A stretch of 62,227 nucleotides of DNA from Shewanella sp. OPT22 (lineage in GTDB: Bacteria; Pseudomonadota; Gammaproteobacteria; Enterobacterales; Shewanellaceae): contig NZ_PGVH01000014.1 of the NCBI RefSeq assembly GCF_004168585.1, forward strand, positions 1 through 62,227, read 5' to 3'. The position numbers were made by a program, and so were the translations under genes. Below, in pieces: positions 20,801 to 29,108 of the stretch (positions are counted from its first letter, which is position 1; each line of letters begins with the position of its first letter). The notes under the pieces are model-generated. The model saw only the letters and a list, made by a program, of their open reading frames with translations. It did not search any database and was not told where the DNA came from.

Positions 20801-21541
20801 TTGGTTAGAATATTCACGCTGACCTGTAGGTAATTCTCCCTGCCAATCCCAATATTCAGGGATTTGAAGCGTCAGCTTTTCTCGTACCACTTCAGTGGTG
20901 CTATAACCCAGTTCAGAAAGTTCTGATTTAATGTATTGAGTCGGTAGACGTTCAATACTGAGGCTAACCCCATCTTGACTTTCAATAACGCCTCGATCCC
21001 TTAATTGCTTTAGTTGCTCAACGACTGATTCACCATATAAATCAGTTAAATCATCATAAGGATAATCGAGATTCTGATGATGATTTGTAACTTCACCAGT
21101 GTCGATATATAAGTCGTCATCAAGAATTGACCAATTAATGTTTCTGCTTATATATTGAAAAGACAGCCCGAAGCCCTGAATTCCCCCTCCTTCTGCTTTA
21201 AAAAATGTCGAATCAGAAGTATTAGGTAGCCATCCTGGATAAAGTGGTGAAAGAATTGACAGTAACTTTTCACTTACATCCGCTTGGGAAAACGCATTCG
21301 TTTTTGCTTGTGGCTTTGATGATAGGGACATTGGATCTGTGCCCATCACATTTTCATAAGCATCAGAATATCCATCATTATCAGAATCAACTTTTGGAAA
21401 AACACTCTGATTAACAATACGACTAGAAGAAGTTGAAATATTTGAGTAACTATCTAGATTTTCTGCGATAGACACAGATGTGCACATCATCAAAGACGAT
21501 GCCGCTAGATAAGATAAGACTCTTTCCATGTAGCGCCTCAC
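17828..21541 (-). CDS. N-terminal part of the frameshifted giant exported protein (three tandem modules)
   Basis: The 1237-residue frame starts with a signal peptide (about residues 1-27). Three copies of a ~510-residue module then follow. The module start motif WLP recurs near residues 102, 611 and 1125, and the segments YPFDDI, WGYQF and APRLN recur in each. Each module ends in Asp-rich calcium-binding repeats (FDGDGLKD, DTDSDGLSD, LGTDP). The third module is cut off: after VEEF the frame runs into unrelated residues and stops at 17828, while the homology continues in another frame toward 14625. Together the two pieces would encode about 2300 residues. The function is probably adhesion or surface structure. 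No catalytic motif was recognised. Confidence 0.8.
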   Translation of the reverse strand: MRRYMERVLSYLAASSLMMCTSVSIAENLDSYSNISTSSSRIVNQSVFPKVDSDNDGYSDAYENVMGTDPMSLSSKPQAKTNAFSQADVSEKLLSILSPLYPGWLPNTSDSTFFKAEGGGIQGFGLSFQYISRNINWSILDDDLYIDTGEVTNHHQNLDYPYDDLTDLYGESVVEQLKQLRDRGVIESQDGVSLSIERLPTQYIKSELSELGYSTTEVVREKLTLQIPEYWDWQGELPTGQREYSNQVDFVNHEQRVITPWTESQWMGKKVIPLYRAQTESSNALAHYEVEFHEGGNVTENDESIGRWSLSSGNLILTMGQTQVTFNPIFENEVLLFVNAKHWELTELQHVYSGQITVQDSYEQSFASQLDTDATQSWASAINYSYASYWDELTGLPKQTWGYQFISDSELRYGIAIEENNGTHTLDLGTKYRYTSDDETIVMDFTDGQYRNKRIVKRLTRYSESQWLVLEERYVGYDQNQDDEVSDSELRLLIAPRLNIWQLTDFTDWPEAWAALSDFDGDGLKDIEEEKLGTDPALADTDSDGLSDKLEVEQGTSPHSSDSDSDGYTDAYEIEVGTDPNNAEESPAFRTGGFTTEELADQQYIVIDEHQQGWLPISSKGIRLAANNTGSYTSGSADRYLVQNISWSVIDDDLVVQHPETTSFRSFKYPFDDIRQEFGDAAADQVRSLFQNGDISPSVQVQIDLMNYTQKIRRLDGQTAQVDSIYQTVMSVPESWNWQGALPKHQNSYRTNAALIDLNTVDTQWNSENVEGQWVLPNKYAVKHGSSYDEESRTGVYSEQFDFNSNRIVERNRDRSELSWSIVDDSLELNTGNETWRYTKLEQSGNLYHVAVEYLVDGQISELFTGLATKKAANAAGVNLVTQLPQVYSSTLNHYHPSQWQQDGTLNLDAVWGYQFKDNGEVRRGIRGVVSEEGEDRFEMGLLWNYTQNDRNLLMTWSGSSYNRELHWELLNVDELGRVLVQEYSTLGFDSDQDGVIEEDEVGILYAPRLNVMSLKDMSQYPQAWNSIIDSDNDGLNDYVEQDFGSDPRLFDTDGDGLSDAQEKELGTSPTSVDSDGDGFTDQFEVEQGSDPTNSSDTPAALSYGFSAEQVVDKNLMLHPQHQESWLPSTRPAFRLNQDGSGVYTNGDFQTHAEHSVQWQTVDHKLQINLVPAPLQRSLSYPFDDIEQEYGAIAADQLRALYAQGINVEEFYTYLLNGRGLESIRPLLKTVKRKIVF
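17906..17912 (-). other. Frameshift site joining the two halves of the giant gene
   Basis: On the minus strand, GAA TTT TAC follows the upstream frame. Adding one T to the T4 run (plus-strand AAAA, 17908-17911) gives E-F-L-H-I-P-T-E-W-A-W. The PTEWAWTGE that results aligns with PESWNWQGA and PEYWDWQGE of the other two modules. The break is therefore a one-base loss in a homopolymer, either a real inactivating mutation or an assembly error. Confidence 0.85.
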
Positions 21542-21681
21542 TTTTCGTTTTTACATTTAATAAAAAATCAGCGCACTTTAACATTGATGCAACAAAATCA
21601 TAACCCAAAAGTATTAAGTTTTTTCTCTAAATGTATTAAGACACAATACAAACTCTGATGAAATGAAATCTAGGAATTGGA

Positions 21682-22425
21682 TTAAATACGAATATCTGGT
21701 GCTTCAGCTCTCGCCAAACACCACACTTGAACATCGATATTTTGCCTTTGAAAGCATTGAGCAATTTCATTGACCGTTGTCCCCGTCGTAACAACATCAT
21801 CAACCAGAGCAATACGCTGATATGCAAACCCATCATTCAAATTGAATGCTTCATTGATGTTTTTTCTTCGTTGCTTTCCATCTAATCCGGCTTGCGCCTG
21901 CGTGTCTTTTATTCTGATGAGAGCATCATCAATTAAAGGGAGATCCAGTAATTGACTCAATTGCGAGGCGATTAACCACGCTTGATTATAATTTCGCTGT
22001 TTCAGCCGGTTGGGGTGAAGTGGTACTGGAACGATCGCTTGTGGTAATTGAGACCAAGGCTGTTGTTGCAACTCTAAGACTTTTTTAGCTAGCTCTGCAC
22101 TTAATGCTTTTAATACTGCAAATTGCTTTTGGTATTTCATTGCGGCGATCCAAGTACCTAATCCATCGTGATAACTACAAGGCGCAATAATTTTTATCGG
22201 TTCTAATTTTTGGCATCCACCACAGTAAGGCAAAAAATTGCATTCTCCAGGTTCGGCAACATTGATACCACACCCTAAACAAACAGGTTGTTGGTAGATG
22301 CCACTTTGCAAGCAAACTGCGCATATGCCTTGTTCATCGTTCAGCGAACTTTGACGACAGGCAATACAACGATTTGGCAGAAGTCTGAGCAGTAACTTTA
22401 GTCCGTATTGCCACACTCTTTGCAT
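21682..22425 (-). CDS. comF: ComF/GntX family amidophosphoribosyltransferase-like protein
   Basis: This 247-residue protein has an N-terminal zinc-ribbon-like region with CxxC pairs (CIACRQSS, CAVC, CLGCG, CGGC). A C-terminal phosphoribosyltransferase fold follows, with the PRPP-binding signature ALVDDVVTTGTTVNE. The family is needed for DNA uptake during transformation in several bacteria and is called GntX in enterics. It is divergent from bioH with a 49-base spacer, the classical gammaproteobacterial pair. Together with the pil genes and chitinase in this window it makes chitin-linked natural competence imaginable, but no regulator of it is present here. Confidence 0.93.
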   Translation of the reverse strand: MQRVWQYGLKLLLRLLPNRCIACRQSSLNDEQGICAVCLQSGIYQQPVCLGCGINVAEPGECNFLPYCGGCQKLEPIKIIAPCSYHDGLGTWIAAMKYQKQFAVLKALSAELAKKVLELQQQPWSQLPQAIVPVPLHPNRLKQRNYNQAWLIASQLSQLLDLPLIDDALIRIKDTQAQAGLDGKQRRKNINEAFNLNDGFAYQRIALVDDVVTTGTTVNEIAQCFQRQNIDVQVWCLARAEAPDIRI

Positions 22426-22474
22426 TGAATTTTCGATATAATGTCACTCCATTGAATTATTTCGAGCACTATTA

Positions 22475-23248
22475 ATGACACATTCTCCACTTCATATCGA
22501 GTCTATTGGACATGGGAAAGATATCGTGATGCTTCACGGCTGGGGAATGAACAGCGGTGTTTTTACGCCACTGCAATCAGAATTAGCTCACTTTCGAGTG
22601 CATTATGTTGACCTGCCCGGTTATGGCTATAGCCAGCCTAAATCAGGAAACATCAATGAATGGGTAAAGATGATCGTAGAAAACACACCGAAAAATAGTG
22701 TCTGGTTAGGGTGGTCATTGGGAGGGTTAGTGGCTAAGACCGCAGCGTTACATCACCCAGAACATGTTAAAGCCCTTGTGACAGTTGCGTCATCCCCTTA
22801 CTTTGTTGCAGAACCGCAAAATCAATGGCCAGGAATTGATGCGAAAGTACTGACGACGTTTGCCAATCAGCTCAATTTAGATGTTAAAACGGTCATTGAA
22901 CGGTTTCTTGCGATTCAAGCGATGGGCAGCGAAACCGCAAAGCAAGATATTAAGTTGCTAAAAGAGCACGTTTTATCACGCCCTTTGCCAGATAAAGCCG
23001 CACTAGCCCAAGGTCTACAATTTTTAGAACACGTAGATTTACGTGAAGAACTTGAACATATTTCGCAACCTTGGTTACGCATGTGGGGCAGGCTCGATGG
23101 CCTAGTTCCTCGTCACTTACCGCCAAAAATGCCACGCCATCATGAAGATGTTACGGATCATGTCATCAAAAAAGCGTCCCATGCTCCTTTCTTTTCACAC
23201 CCACAAGAATTCAGTGAAGTACTGCTTAACTGGTTAAAAAACCTTTAA
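22475..23248 (+). CDS. bioH: Pimeloyl-ACP methyl ester carboxylesterase BioH
   Basis: BioH removes the methyl group from pimeloyl-ACP methyl ester, completing synthesis of the pimeloyl moiety of biotin. The 257-residue alpha/beta hydrolase shows VMLHGWGMNSGVF (oxyanion region) and the nucleophile Ser81 in GWSLGG. The other probable triad members are Asp208 (GRLDGLVP) and His236 (SHAPFFSHP). Length and the divergent comF neighbour support the assignment over a generic hydrolase. Confidence 0.93.
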   Translation: MTHSPLHIESIGHGKDIVMLHGWGMNSGVFTPLQSELAHFRVHYVDLPGYGYSQPKSGNINEWVKMIVENTPKNSVWLGWSLGGLVAKTAALHHPEHVKALVTVASSPYFVAEPQNQWPGIDAKVLTTFANQLNLDVKTVIERFLAIQAMGSETAKQDIKLLKEHVLSRPLPDKAALAQGLQFLEHVDLREELEHISQPWLRMWGRLDGLVPRHLPPKMPRHHEDVTDHVIKKASHAPFFSHPQEFSEVLLNWLKNL

Positions 23249-23313
23249 AAACGAGGCAAACACGACTATTATTCATACTAACAAGGAGCAAGTGTAGCGT
23301 TAGGATAATCGTC

Positions 23314-23793
23314 ATGGCTATCATTACCAATTACCCAAATGTACCTATTGTGACCACTAACGTTGCAACCGATTCAGTGCGTAATGATAATGAACACAAA
23401 TCCAGTGTTGCTCCTACCGATAAAGTCAATAAGCTTCATGAAGAACGTGCAATTGATCCTGAAAAAGAACATGACTCCAACCAACAACATCATGAGCAAC
23501 AACATCGACAATCAGCATCTACAGATGAAGATGATGTCTCTCTATCAGAAGAGTTAGAAAAAGAAAGTGTAAAAGCACAAGAGATGCTCGCTGTAAAATA
23601 TGCGGCTCTATCGCGTAAAGATATCAAAATTTATGCAAAAGCGTCGGACGCAAACAACAGTGAAACAAGTGATTTGTCAGAAAATGAAAACGCCCTCAAT
23701 CAAGAGGACGTTCAACAAATCAAAAAAAATCTAAATTCCGTTTATCAAACTCAAGAAAGCAAACCTAAATCTAAATTGAGTGAATGGGGTTAA
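23314..23793 (+). CDS. Uncharacterised hydrophilic protein
   Basis: I do not recognise this 159-residue protein. It is strongly polar and low in complexity, with a His/Gln-rich stretch (about residues 60-70), an acidic Ser-rich segment (TDEDDVSLSEELEKES) and no signal peptide or membrane helix. Much of it is probably disordered. AGGA nine bases before the ATG supports the start. It follows bioH by 65 bases and converges with tex, so it may be cotranscribed with bioH. Confidence 0.6.
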   Translation: MAIITNYPNVPIVTTNVATDSVRNDNEHKSSVAPTDKVNKLHEERAIDPEKEHDSNQQHHEQQHRQSASTDEDDVSLSEELEKESVKAQEMLAVKYAALSRKDIKIYAKASDANNSETSDLSENENALNQEDVQQIKKNLNSVYQTQESKPKSKLSEWG

Positions 23794-23814
23794 CCACTTA
23801 GTCAATCAAAGTCG

Positions 23815-26145
23815 CTATTTCTTCATCTTTGCAAACGCTTCGGCAAAGGCATTGCCCATCGCTTCATTTTTTTGCTGTTTCGGTTTGTGAGAATGCGATT
23901 TCTGACCTTGATTTTTATGCTGCGGTTTCGAGTGTTGTTTGTGATTATTTGCTTGTTTTTGTTGCCCAGCTTGTTCATCTAAGCGCATGCTTAAACCGAT
24001 TCGCTTGCGAGCAACATCCACTTCCATCACCTTCACTTTAACCACATCGCCAGCTTTTACAATCGTATGTGGATCGCTGACAAACTTATCCGTTAATGAA
24101 GATATGTGAACTAGACCATCTTGATGAACACCAACATCGACAAAGGCACCAAAGTTAGTCACATTAGATACCACGCCTTCCAGAATCATATTGAGTTCTA
24201 GATCCTTGATCTCTTCAATACCTTCTTTAAATGTTGCGGTTTTGAATTCACCACGAGGATCACGCCCTGGTTTATTCAGTTCAGTAATGATGTCATTAAT
24301 GGTAAATTCACCAAACTGCTCAGTCACAAACGTCTTAGATTCAATACCTTTTAATAAATCACTGTTACCGATTAAGTCAGCAACGCTGACCCGTTTATGT
24401 TCAGCTATTCGTTCAACGACGTTATAAGCCTCGGGATGAACCGAAGATGCATCCAGTGGATTTTTACCATCGCGAATTCTTAAGAAACCTGCGGCTTGCT
24501 CATAAGCTTTAGGACCTAGACGAGCGACTTTCAATAGTTGCTTACGATCACTAAAGGCACCATGCTCATCACGAAATGCTACTACGTTTTTCGCTAACGT
24601 TTTACTAAACCCAGCTACTTGTGCCAACAAGGCCATTGATGCCATATTTAAATCGACACCCACAGAGTTAACACTGTCTTCAACCACGGCATCCAAAGAT
24701 TGTGACAATTGGCTTTGGTTTACGTCATGTTGATATTGACCTACACCAATAGATTTCGGTTCAATTTTAACCAGCTCAGCCATTGGGTCTTGCAGACGAC
24801 GAGCAATAGAAACCGCCCCACGCAACGACACATCGAGATCAGGAAATTCTGCAGCCGCCAATTCAGACGCCGAATACACCGATGCTCCTGCTTCACTCAC
24901 CATAACCTTAGTGACTGATGGGTGCTTTTCTTTCACGGCGGCAATGACTTCTGATGCCAACTTATCCGTTTCGCGAGAGCCAGTGCCATTACCTATGGCT
25001 AACAGCTCAACCTTATGCATATTCACTAAGTTAGCTAGAGTTTTAACCGATTTATCCCATTGCTTTTGCGGCTCATGAGGAAAAATCGTTGTGTGCGCCA
25101 CTAGCTTGCCGGTTTTATTTACGATGGCAATTTTTACGCCAGTACGTAGGCCTGGATCCATACCCATTGTGGCCTTTGCACCAGCAGGTGGTGCCATCAA
25201 TAAATCATTCAGGTTGCGGGCGAAAACTTTAATCGCTTCGGATTCTGCACGCTCACGCAATGATGCGATGAACTCATTTTCCATCTGAAGCGCAATTTTT
25301 ATGCGCCAAGTAGCGTTCACTACTGTTTTTAACCACTGATCTACAGACGAATCACTGAACTTAAGATTAAAATGTTCGGCGATAATGACTTCACAATAAC
25401 TGCCAAGTTTCGCCTCTGAGTTTGGGTCTGCATTCATTGAAATGGAAAGTAATCCTTCATTACGTCCACGCAGCATGGCTAAGGCTCGGTGAGATGGCAC
25501 TTTATCCATCAACTCTGAATGTTCAAAGTAATCACGGTATTTAGCCGCATCTTTTTCTTTACCTTTGACCAATTTACTTTCAAGCGTGCAGTGATGATTT
25601 AGTTGCTTACGGATCTTTTGCAGCAAATCTGCATTTTCTGCAAAACGCTCCATTAAAATAAATCGAGCACCATCCAATACCGCCTTCACATCTGCGAAGC
25701 CTTTTTCTGCATTGACGCATTCAGCCGCTTTGGCTTCAAGATCCGCAGTGCGATGTTCAAATAAGAAGTCAGCCAAAGGCTCAAGCCCTGCTTTAATCGC
25801 AATTTGTCCTTTAGTACGACGCTTTGGTTTGTATGGCAGATATAAATCTTCAAGGCGAGTTTTGGTGTCTGCTTGCTTAATTTGAGCTTCCAATTCTGGC
25901 GTTAATTTGCCCTGAGCTTGGATACTCGATAACACCACTTCACGACGTTCATACAGATCTCTTAAATAGCTTAAGCGTGAATCTAATGTCCTCAGTTGAG
26001 TATCGTCTAACGCACCTGTTATCTCTTTACGGTAACGGGCAATAAACGGTACAGTTGAACCTTCATCTATTAGCTTGATGGTAGCGTCAACTTGATTTTT
26101 TGAGACATTCAATTCATCGGCGATGATCTGAGAAATGGTTTGCAT
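23815..26145 (-). CDS. tex: Tex family RNA-binding transcription accessory protein
   Basis: This is a 776-residue cytoplasmic nucleic-acid-binding protein. The Tex N-terminal domain ([38 protein letters not shown]) is followed by a YqgF/RNase H-like domain ([16 protein letters not shown], about residues 325-450). Helix-hairpin-helix elements (about 495-560) and a C-terminal S1 domain (about 645-720) complete it. The tail is rich in Lys, Gln and His. Tex binds RNA and associates with transcription. It modulates toxin or stress genes in some species. Convergent with the preceding unknown gene and divergent from greB. Confidence 0.96.
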   Translation of the reverse strand: MQTISQIIADELNVSKNQVDATIKLIDEGSTVPFIARYRKEITGALDDTQLRTLDSRLSYLRDLYERREVVLSSIQAQGKLTPELEAQIKQADTKTRLEDLYLPYKPKRRTKGQIAIKAGLEPLADFLFEHRTADLEAKAAECVNAEKGFADVKAVLDGARFILMERFAENADLLQKIRKQLNHHCTLESKLVKGKEKDAAKYRDYFEHSELMDKVPSHRALAMLRGRNEGLLSISMNADPNSEAKLGSYCEVIIAEHFNLKFSDSSVDQWLKTVVNATWRIKIALQMENEFIASLRERAESEAIKVFARNLNDLLMAPPAGAKATMGMDPGLRTGVKIAIVNKTGKLVAHTTIFPHEPQKQWDKSVKTLANLVNMHKVELLAIGNGTGSRETDKLASEVIAAVKEKHPSVTKVMVSEAGASVYSASELAAAEFPDLDVSLRGAVSIARRLQDPMAELVKIEPKSIGVGQYQHDVNQSQLSQSLDAVVEDSVNSVGVDLNMASMALLAQVAGFSKTLAKNVVAFRDEHGAFSDRKQLLKVARLGPKAYEQAAGFLRIRDGKNPLDASSVHPEAYNVVERIAEHKRVSVADLIGNSDLLKGIESKTFVTEQFGEFTINDIITELNKPGRDPRGEFKTATFKEGIEEIKDLELNMILEGVVSNVTNFGAFVDVGVHQDGLVHISSLTDKFVSDPHTIVKAGDVVKVKVMEVDVARKRIGLSMRLDEQAGQQKQANNHKQHSKPQHKNQGQKSHSHKPKQQKNEAMGNAFAEAFAKMKK

Positions 26146-26301
26146 AAACTCTCGTTCTTTATAACTGCAATTTAATGAGGGCTAACCATATCACAATCGT
26201 TTTGAAAATTTTATCTTTGTACTTTATTCGCTCAACTAAAGAACAACAGGATTGATCTCAAGCTGATTTTTGACGATCCTGTCACTAACTTTTAAACCGG
26301 A

Positions 26302-26778
26302 ATGACACCATTGCGAACAAACTTGATTACGCCTGAAGGCATGGAAAAGCTCAAGAAAGAGCTCGATCACCTATGGCGAGAATACCGACCAGAGATAACT
26401 AAAAAAGTAGCTTGGGCTGCGAGTCTTGGTGATCGCTCAGAAAACGCTGACTATAAAGAAAATAAACGTTTACTTCGCCAAATTGATAGTCGAGTGCGCT
26501 TCTTAAGAAAACGTATCGAAGCATTGACCGTGATAAATCACGCCAAAGAGCAGGAAGGCAAAGTATTCTTTGGAGCAACCGTCGAAATTGAGAATGAACA
26601 AGGTGAGACGTTGAAATTTCGCATTGTTGGTCCCGATGAGATCTATGGCGAACAAGATTACATATCCATCGATGCCCCAATGGCACGGGCTTTATTAAAA
26701 AAAGAAGTGGATGATGAAGCGGTAGTGATTACACCAAATGGTGAACAAGTTTGGTTTATTAATGTGATTGAATATTGA
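26302..26778 (+). CDS. greB: Transcription elongation factor GreB
   Basis: GreB stimulates cleavage of the 3' end of backtracked RNA in RNA polymerase, rescuing stalled complexes. The 158-residue protein has the N-terminal coiled coil with the tip acidic residues (ASLGDRSENADYKENK). The C-terminal globular domain contains FFGATVEIENEQGE and the SIDAPMARALLKK family segment. It is divergent from tex, a conserved pairing in gammaproteobacteria, and a long hairpin follows the stop. Confidence 0.95.
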   Translation: MTPLRTNLITPEGMEKLKKELDHLWREYRPEITKKVAWAASLGDRSENADYKENKRLLRQIDSRVRFLRKRIEALTVINHAKEQEGKVFFGATVEIENEQGETLKFRIVGPDEIYGEQDYISIDAPMARALLKKEVDDEAVVITPNGEQVWFINVIEY

Positions 26779-26780
26779 GA

Positions 26781-26817
26781 TGAGCTCGAGCTCAGCTTAA
26801 TACTGAGCTCGAGTTCA
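26781..26817. terminator. Long hairpin between greB and the lysozyme-like gene
   Basis: Arms of 15 bases (26781-26795 and 26803-26817) pair with a single G-T position around a 7-base loop. The stem is built from repeated GAGCTC units. There is no T run on either side, so it may be an atypical bidirectional terminator or an mRNA 3'-end stabiliser for the two convergent genes. Confidence 0.6.
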
Positions 26818-26830
26818 TTCGGAGTATCAA

Positions 26831-28696
26831 TCACTTCGGACAAGTATTTTGCTTAGACTCAATAAATCGCCACGGCTGATTTGGTGCATCTGACGCATCA
26901 CCAAGCTTTTCATTTGGTGCAACACCCACATTCGCAGCCCACTTATTTTGATACTTACGACCATTATAATTTACTATCCCTTCACATTGGGCATAGTACT
27001 TTTGAGGGTCCCAATCACCGGGTTTCACCGGCGTAGGCGTAGATGCTGGTTTGTATTTTTCTACTGAAATCATACATCTTCCGCCTTGGTCATCATTTTG
27101 GAAATCGACAGTCATTTGTTTTTGCTTTATGGAATTTTTACTGACCGTAATCTCATTAAACGCCTTAATCGCATCCGCTGTACAGTTAGCACTAGATCCG
27201 CTTGGGAGCATTCTTGTTATGATGGCTTTTGAGGACAGCTCGAATTGCGATCCCGGAGTAAGATAATCATTATAAAGCACATCCCCACGTTTATCGTTAG
27301 CTACAAAATTCATCTGTACTGGAATGTTTGGGCTCGTGTAAATATGGACACTTAAACCGTCATCTGCATTTTTAGAGCCATATGTGCTAGAACTGAATGG
27401 CACTTTAATCGCATTTTCAACTTGAGTGAGCGCATCATCAATAAAATTGAAAAGAGCGTTACGCTCTGACTCGGAAGACAAATTAAAACTGCTGTTGCTA
27501 TTGAGCTTATTATCCGACACCGCTTTATTGAATGCAGCTGTTGCAATTTGGGCACTGATGTTTGCTAAGTCAGTTTTCTTAGGATTGATTTTATACGAAA
27601 GTAAACTGATGCTCTTAATAAATACATCTTTAATTTGGGCCAGGGACAGCTGAATATTGTTGTTAATATTTAACCCTGCTGAAGTTAGGTCTTTTCCGTA
27701 CAACTGATCAGCATAAAACGACACCTGCCTTGGATATCGATAATAAGTATCACCACCTTTATCTTTAGTGCCAATGGCTGCACGGTAATCTTCAGGACCA
27801 AGATTATAATCATTCATGCTGGCTAATTGGCTGGGATCTCGGCTTTTACAGATAGCTAAGTATGAGCTCAGAACAGGACTATAATCCCCAGCATTGTAGA
27901 TAACATTCATCACGAAATCAGTAAGGCGGCGTTCATTCGGCTCTTTGGCGATAGAAGGATCTGTCATGACATTCCAACAATCGTGCCATGCATCTCGATT
28001 CACATACCAGCTTGTAGCAGATTCAATGTTCAGTCTATTTACGTCGTTGAGATGATAGAAAGCAACGGTCATCGGTGCAAAATAGATTTCATCCAGTTTA
28101 TCCGGTCCCACTTTTTCCGTTTGGTCTCCGCTATCTTGGTCAGCAATGGTATAGCCTAACGTTTTACGAACTGTATCATAGTTGATCAAGCCTAAGCCTG
28201 TTGGGGCTGTATCGTAAGGGAGTTTTTTACTGTAGTCGTTGATTTGATATGGACCACCTTGCCCAGCACTTAAGTAAGCCCCTTTTATCGTTGGGTTATT
28301 AATATCATCATTGGCACCAAATTGTTTATTGATACGGGTATCGTCCAGCCCAGACTCTTGAAGGAGTTGTCCAAGCAACGTGCCTATCATGTAATCTCGA
28401 TCATATTGCAATTTGGGATATTTTTGATGCATGAGATGCACATACATCGATCCTGCAATTAAGTTAGAAATTAATACGGTATGTGCATAATCATTATTAA
28501 TTACATGGCCATTTCCATCTTTTTTATGCAAATTAAAAACATCGAGATCTGTATCTGAGGATTCATAAGGAAAGTGAGTGTGGAAAATAATTTGGTCTGA
28601 AGAAGCTGGCACGGGCTCATTTGCTTGTGATACCAAAGGTAATAAACTAGCACCTAAAAGAGTGCCAATAGCGAGCATTATCGGATTTTTTCTCAT
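26831..28696 (-). CDS. Secreted lysozyme/transglycosylase-like protein with carbohydrate-binding tail
   Basis: The 621-residue product has a signal peptide (about residues 1-25, cleavage after SQA). Residues ~105-160 read GQLLQESGLDD then a short spacer and AGQGGPYQINDYS. This resembles the lytic transglycosylase/lysozyme pattern of a catalytic Glu in an ES motif followed by a G-x-GxxQI turn, so Glu in LLQESG is a candidate catalytic residue. The C-terminus (about 565-610: DWDPQKYYAQCEGIVNYNGRKYQNKW and PWRFIE) looks like a chitin-binding type 3 (CBM5/12) module. It is divergent from a GH18 chitinase. Action on chitin, chitosan or peptidoglycan is an inference. Confidence 0.6.
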   Translation of the reverse strand: MRKNPIMLAIGTLLGASLLPLVSQANEPVPASSDQIIFHTHFPYESSDTDLDVFNLHKKDGNGHVINNDYAHTVLISNLIAGSMYVHLMHQKYPKLQYDRDYMIGTLLGQLLQESGLDDTRINKQFGANDDINNPTIKGAYLSAGQGGPYQINDYSKKLPYDTAPTGLGLINYDTVRKTLGYTIADQDSGDQTEKVGPDKLDEIYFAPMTVAFYHLNDVNRLNIESATSWYVNRDAWHDCWNVMTDPSIAKEPNERRLTDFVMNVIYNAGDYSPVLSSYLAICKSRDPSQLASMNDYNLGPEDYRAAIGTKDKGGDTYYRYPRQVSFYADQLYGKDLTSAGLNINNNIQLSLAQIKDVFIKSISLLSYKINPKKTDLANISAQIATAAFNKAVSDNKLNSNSSFNLSSESERNALFNFIDDALTQVENAIKVPFSSSTYGSKNADDGLSVHIYTSPNIPVQMNFVANDKRGDVLYNDYLTPGSQFELSSKAIITRMLPSGSSANCTADAIKAFNEITVSKNSIKQKQMTVDFQNDDQGGRCMISVEKYKPASTPTPVKPGDWDPQKYYAQCEGIVNYNGRKYQNKWAANVGVAPNEKLGDASDAPNQPWRFIESKQNTCPK

Positions 28697-29108
28697 CGGA
28701 AAGCCTAAAAATAGGATTCAAGGTTAGCCTAATGTGTAATACATACTGAAATGAATGAAAAGTAGAATCCGCTTAACTGAACTATGTTTAATTCCGCGTC
28801 AATTATAGGTTAACGAATCACATAAATTGTAAACTCTCATCACTAATTATTGCTTACTCTATTTCGCCTTACTTGAGACAAAAAACAGTTAATGCATTGT
28901 TTTTTATTTAAATTTAAAAACATAAATTTTGATAAGTAAGCTACTCTCATATAAACCAAGCTACCTCCATCATTAACAATTCATGTCCATTAGATGAAAC
29001 TCCCTTTGCAATAGGTTATTTCAAATCGGCCTGTCAGGAAGTATTCAGCAATGCATCATAGTATTAGAAGGGAATTCTCTATCTTGCAGTACTGTATAAG
29101 GTATCGCT
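28697..29108. promoter_or_regulatory. Divergent control region of the chitin/cell-wall pair
   Basis: This 412-bp AT-rich interval lies between two divergent secreted-protein genes and must hold both promoters. AAGG six bases before 29109 is the chitinase ribosome-binding site. No clear inverted repeat, operator or small ORF was seen. Confidence 0.4.

Noticed and set aside
14900-21500. Genes on the plus strand inside the giant repeat gene
   Set aside because: These frames are antisense shadows of the Asp-rich repeats, short and without ribosome-binding sites or recognisable domains.
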